Of a stretch of DNA of 64,000 nt, positions 38,532-47,920 are shown one piece after another. A program made the translations under genes and the position numbers. The notes beneath the pieces are model-generated. The model was not told where the DNA came from and made no database searches. It saw only the letters and a list, made by a program, of their open reading frames with translations. Numbering within the stretch: the first letter of the stretch is position 1; each line of letters begins with the position of its first letter. This DNA is from an uncultured Clostridia bacterium (GTDB lineage Bacteria; Bacillota; Clostridia; TANB77; CAG-508): NCBI GenBank assembly GCA_934167175.1, contig CAKPKF010000001.1, positions 76,941-140,940 on the forward strand, written 5' to 3'.

Positions 38532-39809
38532 TTATTTATAATCTTTACCTATTATTACAGTAATATCTACATTTGAATTATTTTTTCCTGTAGAAATAGT
38601 TCCAACTCCCAATACATCTTTTAGTTCTGAAAGTATTTGTGAACTTTTCCCAGTTCTATTAATTATTGTTGTTTTTGATGTATTTTGTGCTGTTCCTGTT
38701 TTTGTTACATTGTATCCTTTCTCCTTTAACAATGCTGTTACTTCACTTAACTTTGATTTACTTCCCGTCCCATTTAACAATTGTACTTTCAAATTCTTAG
38801 ATACTGAAGTATCAGCTGTTTTAGTAGTATTTGATACCTTATTAGTATTTGTATTATTACTTGTATTATTTCTTTCTTCCGCTATTTCTGTTGGAAACAA
38901 TTCATCTATAACATTTTGAGCCTCTTTTTTGTTTACAGTATAAATCCATACATTGTTACATTTTTCTGGGACTCCTGGTAATACTTCTGTTTTTAAATTT
39001 TCTGTTTTGTAATTTACAGCATATGGAATGTAATCTTTGGCTACATTTATGTCTATATTAGTATTTACATTTTCATTTGCTATGTCTATAAATTTTTTAA
39101 TTTTTAGCACATTATGTGGTTGCATAGTTTGCTTTATAGTTTCTTTTATAAACTCTCTTTGTGTTCTCATTCTACCAATATCTTGTTCTCCATAATCTGC
39201 TGGATACGTTGTTCCATCATTATTGTGCCTAAATCTTAATACTTGCTCTGTTTTATTGCCATCTAGCAACTGTTCTCCTGCCTTTAAATGAATATGTAAT
39301 TTTTGACTATTATCATCATAATTCATATCTATTGGTACATTAAATTTTACTCCACCAATAGCATCTACCAATTCAACCAATGCTTTTGTATCTATTGCAA
39401 TGTAATAGTTTAAATCTAGTCCTGTTACATCATTTACTGCTTTTACTACTTTTTCTGGATATTTTCTCTGGTATATAGCATTTATCTTGTCTCCACCCGT
39501 AGCTTTATTTTTATTTTTTCCAACAAATGTATCTCTTGGTATAGACAATATTGATGCGGATTGCATTTTAGGGTCATAGGAACAAACCATAATAGTGTCT
39601 GTTAAATTCCCACTTTCCCCCATCAGCAGGAATTTTATTTCCGGCAATTCTTTCAATGTTTCTTCATTATGTCCTACCATTGTTGATAATAGACCTTGTA
39701 GACCTCCACCATTTTTATGGCTTCTATATGTTATAAATGCTACTGTTCCTAATATTATTAATACTATACTTAGTATGATAATTAGCACTTTTTTTTTCTT
39801 ATTTTTCAC
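38532..39809 (-). CDS. LytR-CpsA-Psr family cell-wall glycopolymer ligase
   Basis: A 425-aa type II membrane protein with GTG start (SD AGGAGTG). Transmembrane helix (residues 8-27). The LCP domain contains NLTDTIMVCSYDP, SILSIPRDTFV, INAIYQRKYPEK and RFRHNNDGTTYPADYGEQDI with its conserved Arg/Asp residues. A Thr/Asn/Ser-rich linker leads to a C-terminal LytR_C domain (KNLKVQLLNGTGSKSKLSEV). It attaches teichoic acid or polysaccharide to peptidoglycan. Confidence 0.93.
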   Translation of the reverse strand: MKNKKKKVLIIILSIVLIILGTVAFITYRSHKNGGGLQGLLSTMVGHNEETLKELPEIKFLLMGESGNLTDTIMVCSYDPKMQSASILSIPRDTFVGKNKNKATGGDKINAIYQRKYPEKVVKAVNDVTGLDLNYYIAIDTKALVELVDAIGGVKFNVPIDMNYDDNSQKLHIHLKAGEQLLDGNKTEQVLRFRHNNDGTTYPADYGEQDIGRMRTQREFIKETIKQTMQPHNVLKIKKFIDIANENVNTNIDINVAKDYIPYAVNYKTENLKTEVLPGVPEKCNNVWIYTVNKKEAQNVIDELFPTEIAEERNNTSNNTNTNKVSNTTKTADTSVSKNLKVQLLNGTGSKSKLSEVTALLKEKGYNVTKTGTAQNTSKTTIINRTGKSSQILSELKDVLGVGTISTGKNNSNVDITVIIGKDYK

Positions 39810-39913
39810 TTTAGTTCACTCCTAAATTAATTCATAATTCATCAATTAGTATAACAAATGCATTACTAAATAGCAATGTTTTATCAAAAATTCACATAAA
39901 TTACACATTTGTA

Positions 39914-40561
39914 TCAAAACAAGATTTTAATAATAACATTATTATTATATAGTATTGATGTAATTTTTGAATCCAATATTACTCTTACTACACCACTTAA
40001 ATCTAATACAGATGATACTAGCATAATTATCGCTAATGCCACATACACTATTAATAAAGCTTTTAAAAGTCCATACAATGCTCCTCCTACTTCGTTGAAC
40101 TGTTTTAAAATTGGTAAGTTTGCTATTATCTCTGCAATTTTTTTTGCAAATATTAAAGCAACTCTAGTAATTGCAAATAACAATATTATTACACATAATT
40201 TTACAATTTTTATTGATATTTCTTTTGCTGCTATTTCTATTATCTCATTTTTAGCTTTGTTTTTTGTATCTTCTATATTTTTATTTATATATTTCAATAT
40301 AGTTGTTTCTTCTGTATCATTTTCTTTTTTATTATCTTCTTCTCTTTCCAAATTTACAACAATAATTTTTTGTATATTTTCATCAAATTCGTAATTTTTT
40401 ACTATATAATTTGATATTGGAAAAAACAATATTAATGATACACATAATGATACTAGAAAAGAAAATATTCTAAATGCTACTTTTATCAAGCCTTTTTTAT
40501 ATCCTATTAATACAGTTGAAAATATGATTGCAATTATTAATATATCTATTATTACACTCAT
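39914..40561 (-). CDS. cvpA: CvpA family membrane protein
   Basis: A 215-aa protein with four hydrophobic segments. The N-terminal IIDILIIAIIFSTVLIGYKK GL-like turn is characteristic of CvpA. A Lys/Glu-rich soluble loop (residues 70-105) precedes the later helices. Named for colicin V production in E. coli and linked more widely to envelope homeostasis. ATG with SD AGGAGAGG. Next to DUF5711 as in related genomes. Confidence 0.85.
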   Translation of the reverse strand: MSVIIDILIIAIIFSTVLIGYKKGLIKVAFRIFSFLVSLCVSLILFFPISNYIVKNYEFDENIQKIIVVNLEREEDNKKENDTEETTILKYINKNIEDTKNKAKNEIIEIAAKEISIKIVKLCVIILLFAITRVALIFAKKIAEIIANLPILKQFNEVGGALYGLLKALLIVYVALAIIMLVSSVLDLSGVVRVILDSKITSILYNNNVIIKILF

Positions 40562-40580
40562 AAAAAACCTCTCCTAATTC

Positions 40581-41768
40581 TTATAATATTATTATTTCTA
40601 TTTTATCTCTGTAAATAATTCCTGCAATATTACTTCCTAATACTATATCTGTTATTTCTTGATTAGATACATATTTTTTTATTAACCATCCATTTGAATT
40701 TATAAAATGTACTTCTGACCCTAAATTTAAAGCTATCGTATTGTCGTATGTATATAAGTTCTTTGGTATTCCATCTAACATATATATACTTTCTTTTTTA
40801 GTATTTAAGTTTATTATACTTATTTGTGAATTTGTTTTAAACACTGACTGGTTTTTTTCTAAACATTTTACTAAAGAATTGCTAGCTTTGATATCTGCAA
40901 AGCTTATTTTGTTTTTCTCTAAATCTTCTAATACTTCATCTTGTTCATCAATTATCATATGAATTTTATCATTATACATACATACTAATTTATTTTTATC
41001 TTGATATTTTATTTTTGTAATTAAAACATCATTTTCTGCATTATATGTATGCACTATAGAATTTCTCGGATCCACTTGTGCTTTTTCAATAGAAATTACT
41101 TTTACACTAGATTTTATAATAGAACCAGCTGTACTAATTTCGGCTATTGCCAAGTATTTATTGTCATTTGATATATCTATATCTTCTGCAGTTGTTGATG
41201 ATAAGTATGTTTTAAATAATTCTTTTCCCTCTGGATTAAATGTTATAATAACTGTTTTATAACTTGTATCTGACACTATTGCAGACACATACCCATTTTT
41301 ATTAACATTTAGTTTTATCAAACTTCCTTCTATGTCCTTTTGCCATAATATGCTACTTCCAGATATCAAACATATTTTTCCGCCGTTTTTTTCACCAATA
41401 GCTAAAAATCTATTATTTGCTTTAAAAATTGGTGTTCCAATATTTACTTGCAAGACCTCTTCTTTTTTTCCAAATTGTGAATATAAATTTAAATTATTTT
41501 TACTTAAAGTTACTATATACCTATCATATGCATATATATATTGATTTTCTTCTGTACTTATTTCTATATTTTTTATATTGTTCTCCGTTATTTCTTTTTT
41601 TAATATATATTTATCTATACTTCCTCTTATTTTATAACTTGCTATATAACCACAAAAGGCAAAGCTAATTATTAATAATATTATTACCACTATCGTTGCA
41701 ATTGCTACTTTTCTTTTTTTTAGTCTTTTTTTGCTTTGTCCATAATCTGTAAATTTATATAAGTTCAA
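40581..41768 (-). CDS. DUF5711 family protein
   Basis: A 395-aa protein with TTG start (SD GAGGTGA). A basic N-terminus and a single membrane helix (residues 22-44) precede an extracytoplasmic beta-propeller-like region built from repeats of the type YAYDRYIVTLSKNNLNLYSQ, LAIGEKNGGKICLIS and YLAIAEISTAG, matching my memory of DUF5711 proteins. Located directly upstream of cvpA. Function unknown, envelope-associated by context. Confidence 0.8.
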   Translation of the reverse strand: MNLYKFTDYGQSKKRLKKRKVAIATIVVIILLIISFAFCGYIASYKIRGSIDKYILKKEITENNIKNIEISTEENQYIYAYDRYIVTLSKNNLNLYSQFGKKEEVLQVNIGTPIFKANNRFLAIGEKNGGKICLISGSSILWQKDIEGSLIKLNVNKNGYVSAIVSDTSYKTVIITFNPEGKELFKTYLSSTTAEDIDISNDNKYLAIAEISTAGSIIKSSVKVISIEKAQVDPRNSIVHTYNAENDVLITKIKYQDKNKLVCMYNDKIHMIIDEQDEVLEDLEKNKISFADIKASNSLVKCLEKNQSVFKTNSQISIINLNTKKESIYMLDGIPKNLYTYDNTIALNLGSEVHFINSNGWLIKKYVSNQEITDIVLGSNIAGIIYRDKIEIIIL

Positions 41769-41821
41769 TTATATCACCTCATCTTTTGTTATATTGTTTA
41801 TATCAGTTTTTTGTTTTTTTT

Positions 41822-42839
41822 TCAAGTTTTCTTTTTAATTATCATAATTATTTGTATTATTCCTAAAAAACCAAATATGGGATATAATATATTAATTAAT
41901 TTTGAAAATCCTATATTGGATATAATTACAGTAGAAATACACATTAATATATTTATTATTTTGTATATTTTAGGACTTTTCACAAAATTTGATAAAATTG
42001 CATAACCAGATGATAAAACAGAAGTTAATATTGCTATTATCATAAAAAATCCTCCCAGCACTCTATATACAACTCCACTACTATTAGCTATTTCTATTAT
42101 TGGTATTTCTATTTCTTCCAAATTATGTATTTTTGAAATCATCAATAGTATTAGTATAGATATAGTTGATATTATTATCACATTAATTATCATTATTAGC
42201 TTCAATTCTTTTTTTTCATTTAAATACTTTCTAAATGTTACTAATACGGGCACTAACAATATACTATTGTAACTTGAATATAATACAGTATTTACTATAA
42301 AATTATTCTTAATATGCATATGTTCAATATCAGATGGGAAATTCACAAATGTTACATTTTTGACCGATAAAATTAATATAAACACTATCAAAATTGGTAT
42401 TAATATTATAGAAATATCTACTACATTTTTTATGTTTTTTCTAAATATTATATAACATAATATTCCAGATATAATACAGCCCCATATATTAGATATTTCA
42501 AATTCTTGAAACATATATGCTGAAAATGCAGCAACCATTATATAAAATGTAATTACTAAAAAAATATTAACTATATTTTTAAAACTATTTTTTATGAATA
42601 CATTTTCACTATTAATAATATAACTTAAAAAGTCATCATATGTTTCTATATCAAATTTTAATACAATTTTTAATGTTTTATATATTATTATTCCTATAAA
42701 AAATGCACTAATAATAATTCCTATAATACCCTTTAAACCATTAGTTCCAAAAAACAAATATATTTCTCTACCGAGACGCTAAACCTGCTCCAACAATTGT
42801 TCCTATTATCATAAAAACCACTTTAAATGCATTTATCAT
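41822..42839 (-). CDS. YkvI-like amino-acid transporter, +1 shift at CGG-TAG
   Basis: A LeuT-fold-like membrane protein of the YkvI family, 338 aa when corrected, with about ten helices. ATG 42839 (SD GGGAGG) begins MINAFKVVFMIIGTIVGAGL; frame 0 meets CGG at 42773-42771 (codon 23) followed directly by TAG. Skipping the C restores ASGREIYLFFGTNGLKG, the conserved unwound first helix of this family, and the frame then stays open for 316 codons. A strict frame-0 reading would yield a 23-residue peptide. The SD lies inside a terminator-like hairpin. Substrate unknown. Confidence 0.87.
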
Positions 42840-42882
42840 AAAAAACCTCCCTGCCATATTTTATTTGGCAAAGAGGTTTTTT
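42840..42882 (-). terminator. Terminator-like hairpin sequestering an SD
   Basis: AAAAAACCTC / GAGGTTTTTT outer stem with an inner TGCCA / TGGCA pair. On the minus strand it follows the GldG-like gene and its T-run abuts the ATG of the YkvI-like gene, placing that gene's SD within the 3' stem arm. Confidence 0.75.
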
Positions 42883-42894
42883 ATACTTTAACCA

Positions 42895-44343
42895 TTATTT
42901 TTTTCTTTTTCTTCTTTTTGAAACAAATCCACCTATTAATACAATTATTACTGGTACAATGAATATTATTATTTTTATTATTCTATCTTGTGCTTCTGTT
43001 GCATTATATGTAACCACATTAGTATTCTTTTCAATTTTTATTGCATCTTCTCTGTCTGATAATACTGCTATTGAACTAAGTGCAAAATTTTTATTATTAT
43101 ATAGGGCAACCAAAGGAACATTTTGATTTCCTATTGGTATATTACTATAATCTGTTATAAATAAATTTGATGCACATATTACCATAGATGATGTAGTTTC
43201 ATCATTTATTTTTTTATTAATTTGAGAAGCTATAGTAAAACTTCCAACTTCTTCATCATTTGTAGCACTTGCTGAGGTAATAGATAAATCTTTTCTAAAG
43301 AAAGATTTATCACTTGTTGTTAATAAATTATCTACTTTTAATCCTAATTCTTCTAATTTTTCATCATCAACAAAGCTTAATTTTCCAGGATTAAATAGCA
43401 CTAATGCCCCTGATTTTGATATACCTTCTGTTATTTTATTATATGAACTCATGCTTGGTATTACAAAATTGTTGGAACCATTTAACAATTTTTTGGAATC
43501 TGTTTCTTTAATTACTCCTTCATCAACAGAAACACCATATAAATCTAGAATTTTTTGAACATTTGGGCGTTTTTCTCCATTTAATTCCGGTTCTGTAAAC
43601 CATAATATTTTTCCACCTTTGTTGATATATTCAGTAATTTTTGTTACTTCCATATCATTAAAATCTGTATCTGGTGTCATTATTGCAAGTACAGAACAAT
43701 CATCTGGTATACTTCCTGCTGAAATAAGATTTAAAGATTCAATTTCATTAACTTCATTTTTTATGTATGCAGATAATATTGTCATATGATCTTTTATGGA
43801 ATATTCATTATGCCCTGTCAAGAAATATATTTTGGAATTTTTTCCTGATAATAACGTCACTATTGTATTTGTTATTCTTTGCTCTGTTAAATCGATTTGC
43901 TCATATGTTGTATAATCCATTGTATATAAATCATCTGGTGTTAATATTTTGCTTTTATCTCCTACCTCTATAATTATAACTGAAGCCTCTTCTGTTATTC
44001 CATATTTATCTTCTAAATCTTGTCTGCTTCCTGCTGAAATTACTTCATATGATATTTTATCATTTTCTTGTTTATATTGTTTTACCAATTTAACAGGTGT
44101 TGAGTCCTCTTCTATACCAAAGAAATATATTTTTACATCTTGATCCACATTTTTTATTTGTTCCTTTGTTTGATCTGATATACTATTTATTTTATCTTTG
44201 GTAACATCAATATCTTGCAAATCTAACTTCTTTATTCCATAATTAATTCCTATAAATAATGCTATTACTATTGCTACTAATAATGTTGTTTTTGCAGTAT
44301 CTCTTAACCATTTTTTCTTAATTATACTTATGAATTTTTTCAC
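42895..44343 (-). CDS. GldG-like ABC-type auxiliary substrate-binding protein
   Basis: A 482-aa protein of the GldG/DUF4350-like type, with GTG start (SD GGAAAG). Transmembrane helices lie at residues 19-37 and 455-473, with a large extracytoplasmic domain between (segments KIYFFGIEEDSTPVKLVKQY, VIIIEVGDKSKILTPDDLY, KIYFLTGHNEYSIKDHM and GGKILWFTEPELNG). Together with the permease and ATPase upstream it forms the gliding-type ABC module found across non-gliding Firmicutes, whose substrate is unknown. Confidence 0.85.
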   Translation of the reverse strand: MKKFISIIKKKWLRDTAKTTLLVAIVIALFIGINYGIKKLDLQDIDVTKDKINSISDQTKEQIKNVDQDVKIYFFGIEEDSTPVKLVKQYKQENDKISYEVISAGSRQDLEDKYGITEEASVIIIEVGDKSKILTPDDLYTMDYTTYEQIDLTEQRITNTIVTLLSGKNSKIYFLTGHNEYSIKDHMTILSAYIKNEVNEIESLNLISAGSIPDDCSVLAIMTPDTDFNDMEVTKITEYINKGGKILWFTEPELNGEKRPNVQKILDLYGVSVDEGVIKETDSKKLLNGSNNFVIPSMSSYNKITEGISKSGALVLFNPGKLSFVDDEKLEELGLKVDNLLTTSDKSFFRKDLSITSASATNDEEVGSFTIASQINKKINDETTSSMVICASNLFITDYSNIPIGNQNVPLVALYNNKNFALSSIAVLSDREDAIKIEKNTNVVTYNATEAQDRIIKIIIFIVPVIIVLIGGFVSKRRKRKK

Positions 44344-44365
44344 AACTATCTTTCCTTTCTATTTA

Positions 44366-45046
44366 TTATTTAATACTCTTTCTTCTTTGTAGTACAATCA
44401 TAGTTAACAATATAAATAATATTGTAAACGTCACAAGAGAAGTTATATCGCTAATTGACACTCTTCCTGATGGAAAGTTACTAAATAAATTTATTAGTGA
44501 AAAACTAGAAAATATTTCAGAAAATTCTGGTAAAAACCATGTTATTATAAAAAAAGCTATAGTTATAACTCCAGCAACTATTTGATTTTCTGTTAAGCTT
44601 GATGCAAACATTCCAAATGATATATATGCCATACTTAATAATAAGAATCCCAACATTGTAACAATTGATATAAGCACTTCTGGTGTTCCAAAAAATTTTA
44701 ATATTATAAAATACATAAGTGTTGCTATTTCTGTAATTATGATTATTCCAGTTGCTGACAAAAATTTTCCCATCACTATATCTGTAATACTTTTAGGTGT
44801 AGTAAATAATATTTGTTCTGTTCCATTTTTTCTTTCTTCTGAAAACATCCTCATTGTTAATATTGGAACTATAAAAGTAAGTACACTAGCTACTGAATAA
44901 AATAGATTTTCAAATTTTACTGAGCCACTCATATATACATCGATATAAAAAAATATACTACACATTGCTAAAAATAATCCTATAAAAACATATCCTATTG
45001 GCGTACAAAAATATGTTTTTATTTCTTTTTTAAATACTGCCCACAT
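44366..45046 (-). CDS. ABC-2 type permease (GldF-like)
   Basis: A 226-aa six-helix protein. MWAVFKKEIKTYFCTPIGYV and FIVPILTMRMFSEERKNGTE are characteristic of the GldF/ABC-2 permease family. Its ATG overlaps the ATPase stop by one base (TAATG), so translation is coupled. Forms the membrane channel of the ABC module with the GldG-like protein. Confidence 0.88.
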   Translation of the reverse strand: MWAVFKKEIKTYFCTPIGYVFIGLFLAMCSIFFYIDVYMSGSVKFENLFYSVASVLTFIVPILTMRMFSEERKNGTEQILFTTPKSITDIVMGKFLSATGIIIITEIATLMYFIILKFFGTPEVLISIVTMLGFLLLSMAYISFGMFASSLTENQIVAGVITIAFFIITWFLPEFSEIFSSFSLINLFSNFPSGRVSISDITSLVTFTILFILLTMIVLQRRKSIK

Positions 45047-46039
45047 TATTTTTTATCTCCTTCCTTTTTATTATTTTTTACATTTTCTTCTTTTTTCATA
45101 TTTTCATCATTATTAATTATCTTTAAGAATGCATCTTCTAATGTTGCCTCAGATTTTTTAAGTTCAAAAATAGTTATTCCTTCTTTTGCAAATTTTTCAA
45201 AAATTACTTTTCTTAAGTCTACTTCGCCTTCTGAATTTATAATATATTGTTTTGTTCCATCCTCATTATCTTTTACAAGTTTAATATCTTTAACTTCTTT
45301 TATTTCTTTTACAACATCATTAATTTTGTTTTCAGTATCTTCTACTGTTACAATTACTGTGTTTTCACCTTTTGCCCTATTTTCTAAATTTTCTGGTGTA
45401 TCTATTGCTACTATTTTTCCTTTATTTATTATAATTACTTTTTCGCAAATTTGGCTTACTTCTGATAAAATATGTGAACTTAATATTACTGTATGCTTTT
45501 TCCCTAATGATTTTATTAGATTTCTTATCTCTGTAATTTGTTTTGGATCTAACCCTACTGTTGGTTCATCTAAAATTAAAATTTTAGGATTTCCTATTAA
45601 AGCACCTGCCAAACTTACACGTTGTTTATATCCTCTAGATAAGTTTTTTATTAATTTATTCTTTACATCAAATAAACCTGTATCTTTTAATATTTTCTCT
45701 ATATCTTCTTTTATTTGTTTTGCATTTACACCTTTTAACTCTGCCATATATTTTACAAATTCTGCTACTGTTAATTCTAGGTATAATGGTACTCCTTCTG
45801 GCATATATCCTATTGCCTTTTTTGCTTTTTTTGGTTTTTTCAATGTGTCAAAACCATCAACTATGATTTCTCCTTCTGTTTGTTCAATAAATCCTGTTAT
45901 CATATTCATAGTCGTACTTTTTCCAGCTCCGGTTTGGTCCTAAAAAACCAACAATTTCACCTTCTTTGATTTCAAAGCTAATATTGTCCACAGCCGTAAA
46001 GTTTCCATACTTTTTAGTAACATTTTTAACTTTAATCAC
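45046..46039 (-). CDS. ABC transporter ATPase (GldA-like), +1 shift at CGG in Walker A
   Basis: A 330-aa ATPase when corrected. GTG start at 46039 with SD AAGGAGGG, then VIKVKNVTKKYGNFTAVDN and GEIVGFLGPN. CGG at 45931-45929 (codon 37) interrupts the Walker A motif. Skipping the C restores GPNGAGKSTTMNMITG. The rest is intact: Q-loop YMPEGVPLYLELTV, signature LSRGYKQRVSLAGALIG, Walker B PKILILDEPTVGLDPKQ and switch His SSHILSEVSQIC. Frame 0 would stop after about 50 codons, so the ABC module depends on the shift if the base is real. Confidence 0.9.
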
Positions 46040-46205
46040 GAAATTTCCCTCCTTAGAAAATTAATAAAAATCTTAATATTATAAATATTACCATTATAAA
46101 ATTAGAAATTCAATATTATCTTCATTATTCACAAAAAATTCACATATTCCTTGCCTTTTAGTACCTCTGTATTTAAGTTTTTTAAATTTTTTAAACTTTT
46201 TTGTA

Positions 46206-46234
46206 TTGACACGTGATAAAAAATGTGCTATTAT
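46206..46234 (+). promoter_or_regulatory. tRNA-Arg promoter
   Basis: TTGACA (46206-46211), a 17-nt spacer, extended TGC and TATTAT (46229-46234), 13 nt upstream of the tRNA. Confidence 0.75.
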
Positions 46235-46246
46235 AGTTAAGTACTT

Positions 46247-46323
46247 GGTTCAGTAGCTCAGCTGGATAGAGCAACGGATTTCTAATCCGTGGGTCAGGGG
46301 TTCGAATCCCTTCTGGATCACCA
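46247..46323 (+). tRNA. tRNA-Arg (UCU)
   Basis: A 77-nt cloverleaf with encoded CCA and anticodon TCT in GGATTTCTAATCC. Acceptor stem GGTTCAG / CTGGATC with two G-U pairs. It reads AGA, by far the commonest arginine codon here; no tRNA for CGG is present in the window. Confidence 0.96.
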
Positions 46324-46361
46324 AAAAAGATTTTCTTAAATAAAATAAGAAAATCTTTTTT
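46324..46361 (+). terminator. Terminator of tRNA-Arg
   Basis: A 15-bp stem AAAAAGATTTTCTTA / TAAGAAAATCTTTTT directly after CCA. Confidence 0.88.
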
Positions 46362-46378
46362 ACTTTTTAAAATCAAGT

Positions 46379-46410
46379 ATAGCCAAGCAAAATGCTTGGC
46401 TATTTTTTTA
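46379..46410 (+). terminator. Second hairpin with T-run
   Basis: An 11-bp stem ATAGCCAAGCA / TGCTTGGCTAT followed by seven T on the plus strand. It lies just beyond the M18 aminopeptidase stop, in convergent orientation. Confidence 0.75.
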
Positions 46411-47811
46411 ATCTCTCCAAAAAGCTTCATACCCTCTATATGCTGAATATATATCGAATTTGCTAGTAACTTCATAAGGAGCATGCATTGATAATACAGG
46501 AACACCACAATCTATTACATCTATACCTTTATTTGCTAATATATATGCAATTGTTCCTCCTCCTCCAACATCTACTTTCCCTAGTTCACTAACTTGATAT
46601 GCTATATTATTTTTCTCAAATACATTTCTGATTTTAGCAACATATTCAGCATTTGCATCTGATGCTCCAGATTTTCCTCTTGCACCTGTATATTTATTAA
46701 GTCCAATCCCATGTCCTAAATATGCTGAATTTTTGGTGTCTGAAACAGAAGCATATATTGGGTCATATCCTGCATCTACATCTGCCGATAACATTTTTGA
46801 ATTGCAAAATAATTTTTCCATTTTATTTGGTGCATTTTCTCCTTTTTTGTTTAACATTTCTGATATAAAATATTCAAACATTTGAGACTCCATTCCTGTA
46901 TTTCCCATACTACCTATTTCCTCTTTATCTGCTAATATACATACTGCTGTATTTTCAACTTCATTTAAGTTCATCATAGCAGATAACGATGTAAATGCAC
47001 ATACTTTATCATCTTGTCCATATGCTGCAACCATGCTTCTATCAAATCCTAAACTTCTTGCTCTAAATGCAGGTACTAATTCTAATTCTGAGCTTACAAA
47101 ATCTATTTCTGTCATTCCATATTTTTTATTTAATATATCCATTATATTAAGTTTTACTGCATCACTTATTTCTTCATCTGAATATGGCATACTTCCAACT
47201 AGAAGATTTAGTGCTTCTCCACCTACACCATCTTTTAATTTTTTCATCATTTGTTCTTGAGCTAAATGTGGTAATAAATCTGTTATCGTAAATATTGGAT
47301 CATCTTCATTTTCTCCTATGTTTATTTCTACTTTTTCGCCATTGCTTTTTACTATAACTCCATGTATACTTAATGGTATTGTTGTCCATTGATATTTTTT
47401 TATTCCTCCATAATAATGTGTTTTAAAGAATGCAAATCCTCCATCTTCATATAATGGATTTGGTTTTAAATCTAGTCTTGGTGAGTCTACGTGACTTCCT
47501 ATAATATTAATTCCTTCTTCTAATGCTTTTTTTCCAATTACTGCTAAATACATGCTTTTTTCTCTATTTACAAAAAACACTTTATCTCCTGGATTTAAAG
47601 TTTCAAATTCCATTATATCTCTAAACCCATTTTCTGTTGCTATTTTTCTAGCTTCTTTTATTACTTCTCTTTCCGTTTTAGCAATATTCATGAAATTTAT
47701 ATATTTTTCGCAAAAATTGAACATTTCGTTTTTTTGTTCTTCGCCAAGAGTATTCCATGCCTCTTTCCTTGCATTAAATAATCTTTTTTGTAATTCTTTT
47801 GTTTCTGACAT
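46408..47811 (-). CDS. M18 family zinc aminopeptidase
   Basis: A 467-aa cytoplasmic di-zinc aminopeptidase of the aspartyl/M18 family. Metal ligands and catalytic residues appear in GSHVDSPRLDLKPNP, ILADKEEIGSMGNTGM, LSADVDAGYDP and the terminal VPVLSMHAPYEVTSKFD. It releases N-terminal residues from peptides, usually acidic or neutral ones. ATG with SD AGGAGG. Length is normal for the clostridial subgroup. Monocistronic. Confidence 0.94.
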   Translation of the reverse strand: MSETKELQKRLFNARKEAWNTLGEEQKNEMFNFCEKYINFMNIAKTEREVIKEARKIATENGFRDIMEFETLNPGDKVFFVNREKSMYLAVIGKKALEEGINIIGSHVDSPRLDLKPNPLYEDGGFAFFKTHYYGGIKKYQWTTIPLSIHGVIVKSNGEKVEINIGENEDDPIFTITDLLPHLAQEQMMKKLKDGVGGEALNLLVGSMPYSDEEISDAVKLNIMDILNKKYGMTEIDFVSSELELVPAFRARSLGFDRSMVAAYGQDDKVCAFTSLSAMMNLNEVENTAVCILADKEEIGSMGNTGMESQMFEYFISEMLNKKGENAPNKMEKLFCNSKMLSADVDAGYDPIYASVSDTKNSAYLGHGIGLNKYTGARGKSGASDANAEYVAKIRNVFEKNNIAYQVSELGKVDVGGGGTIAYILANKGIDVIDCGVPVLSMHAPYEVTSKFDIYSAYRGYEAFWRD

Positions 47812-47920
47812 TGTTTACCTCCTTAATATTTTTTTATAGTATATCACTAAATTATATTTTTTACTACTTTTCACTTATATTTTTTTGTTTTATGCAAACA
47901 ATATAAAAAGGAGGTATTAT

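Noticed and set aside
46191..46508. 105-codon minus-strand frame over the tRNA-Arg gene, translating to a GIRTPDPRIRN-like peptide
   Set aside because: This is the well-known artefact of translating the antisense of a tRNA gene; it also overlaps the 3' end of the M18 gene and has no SD.
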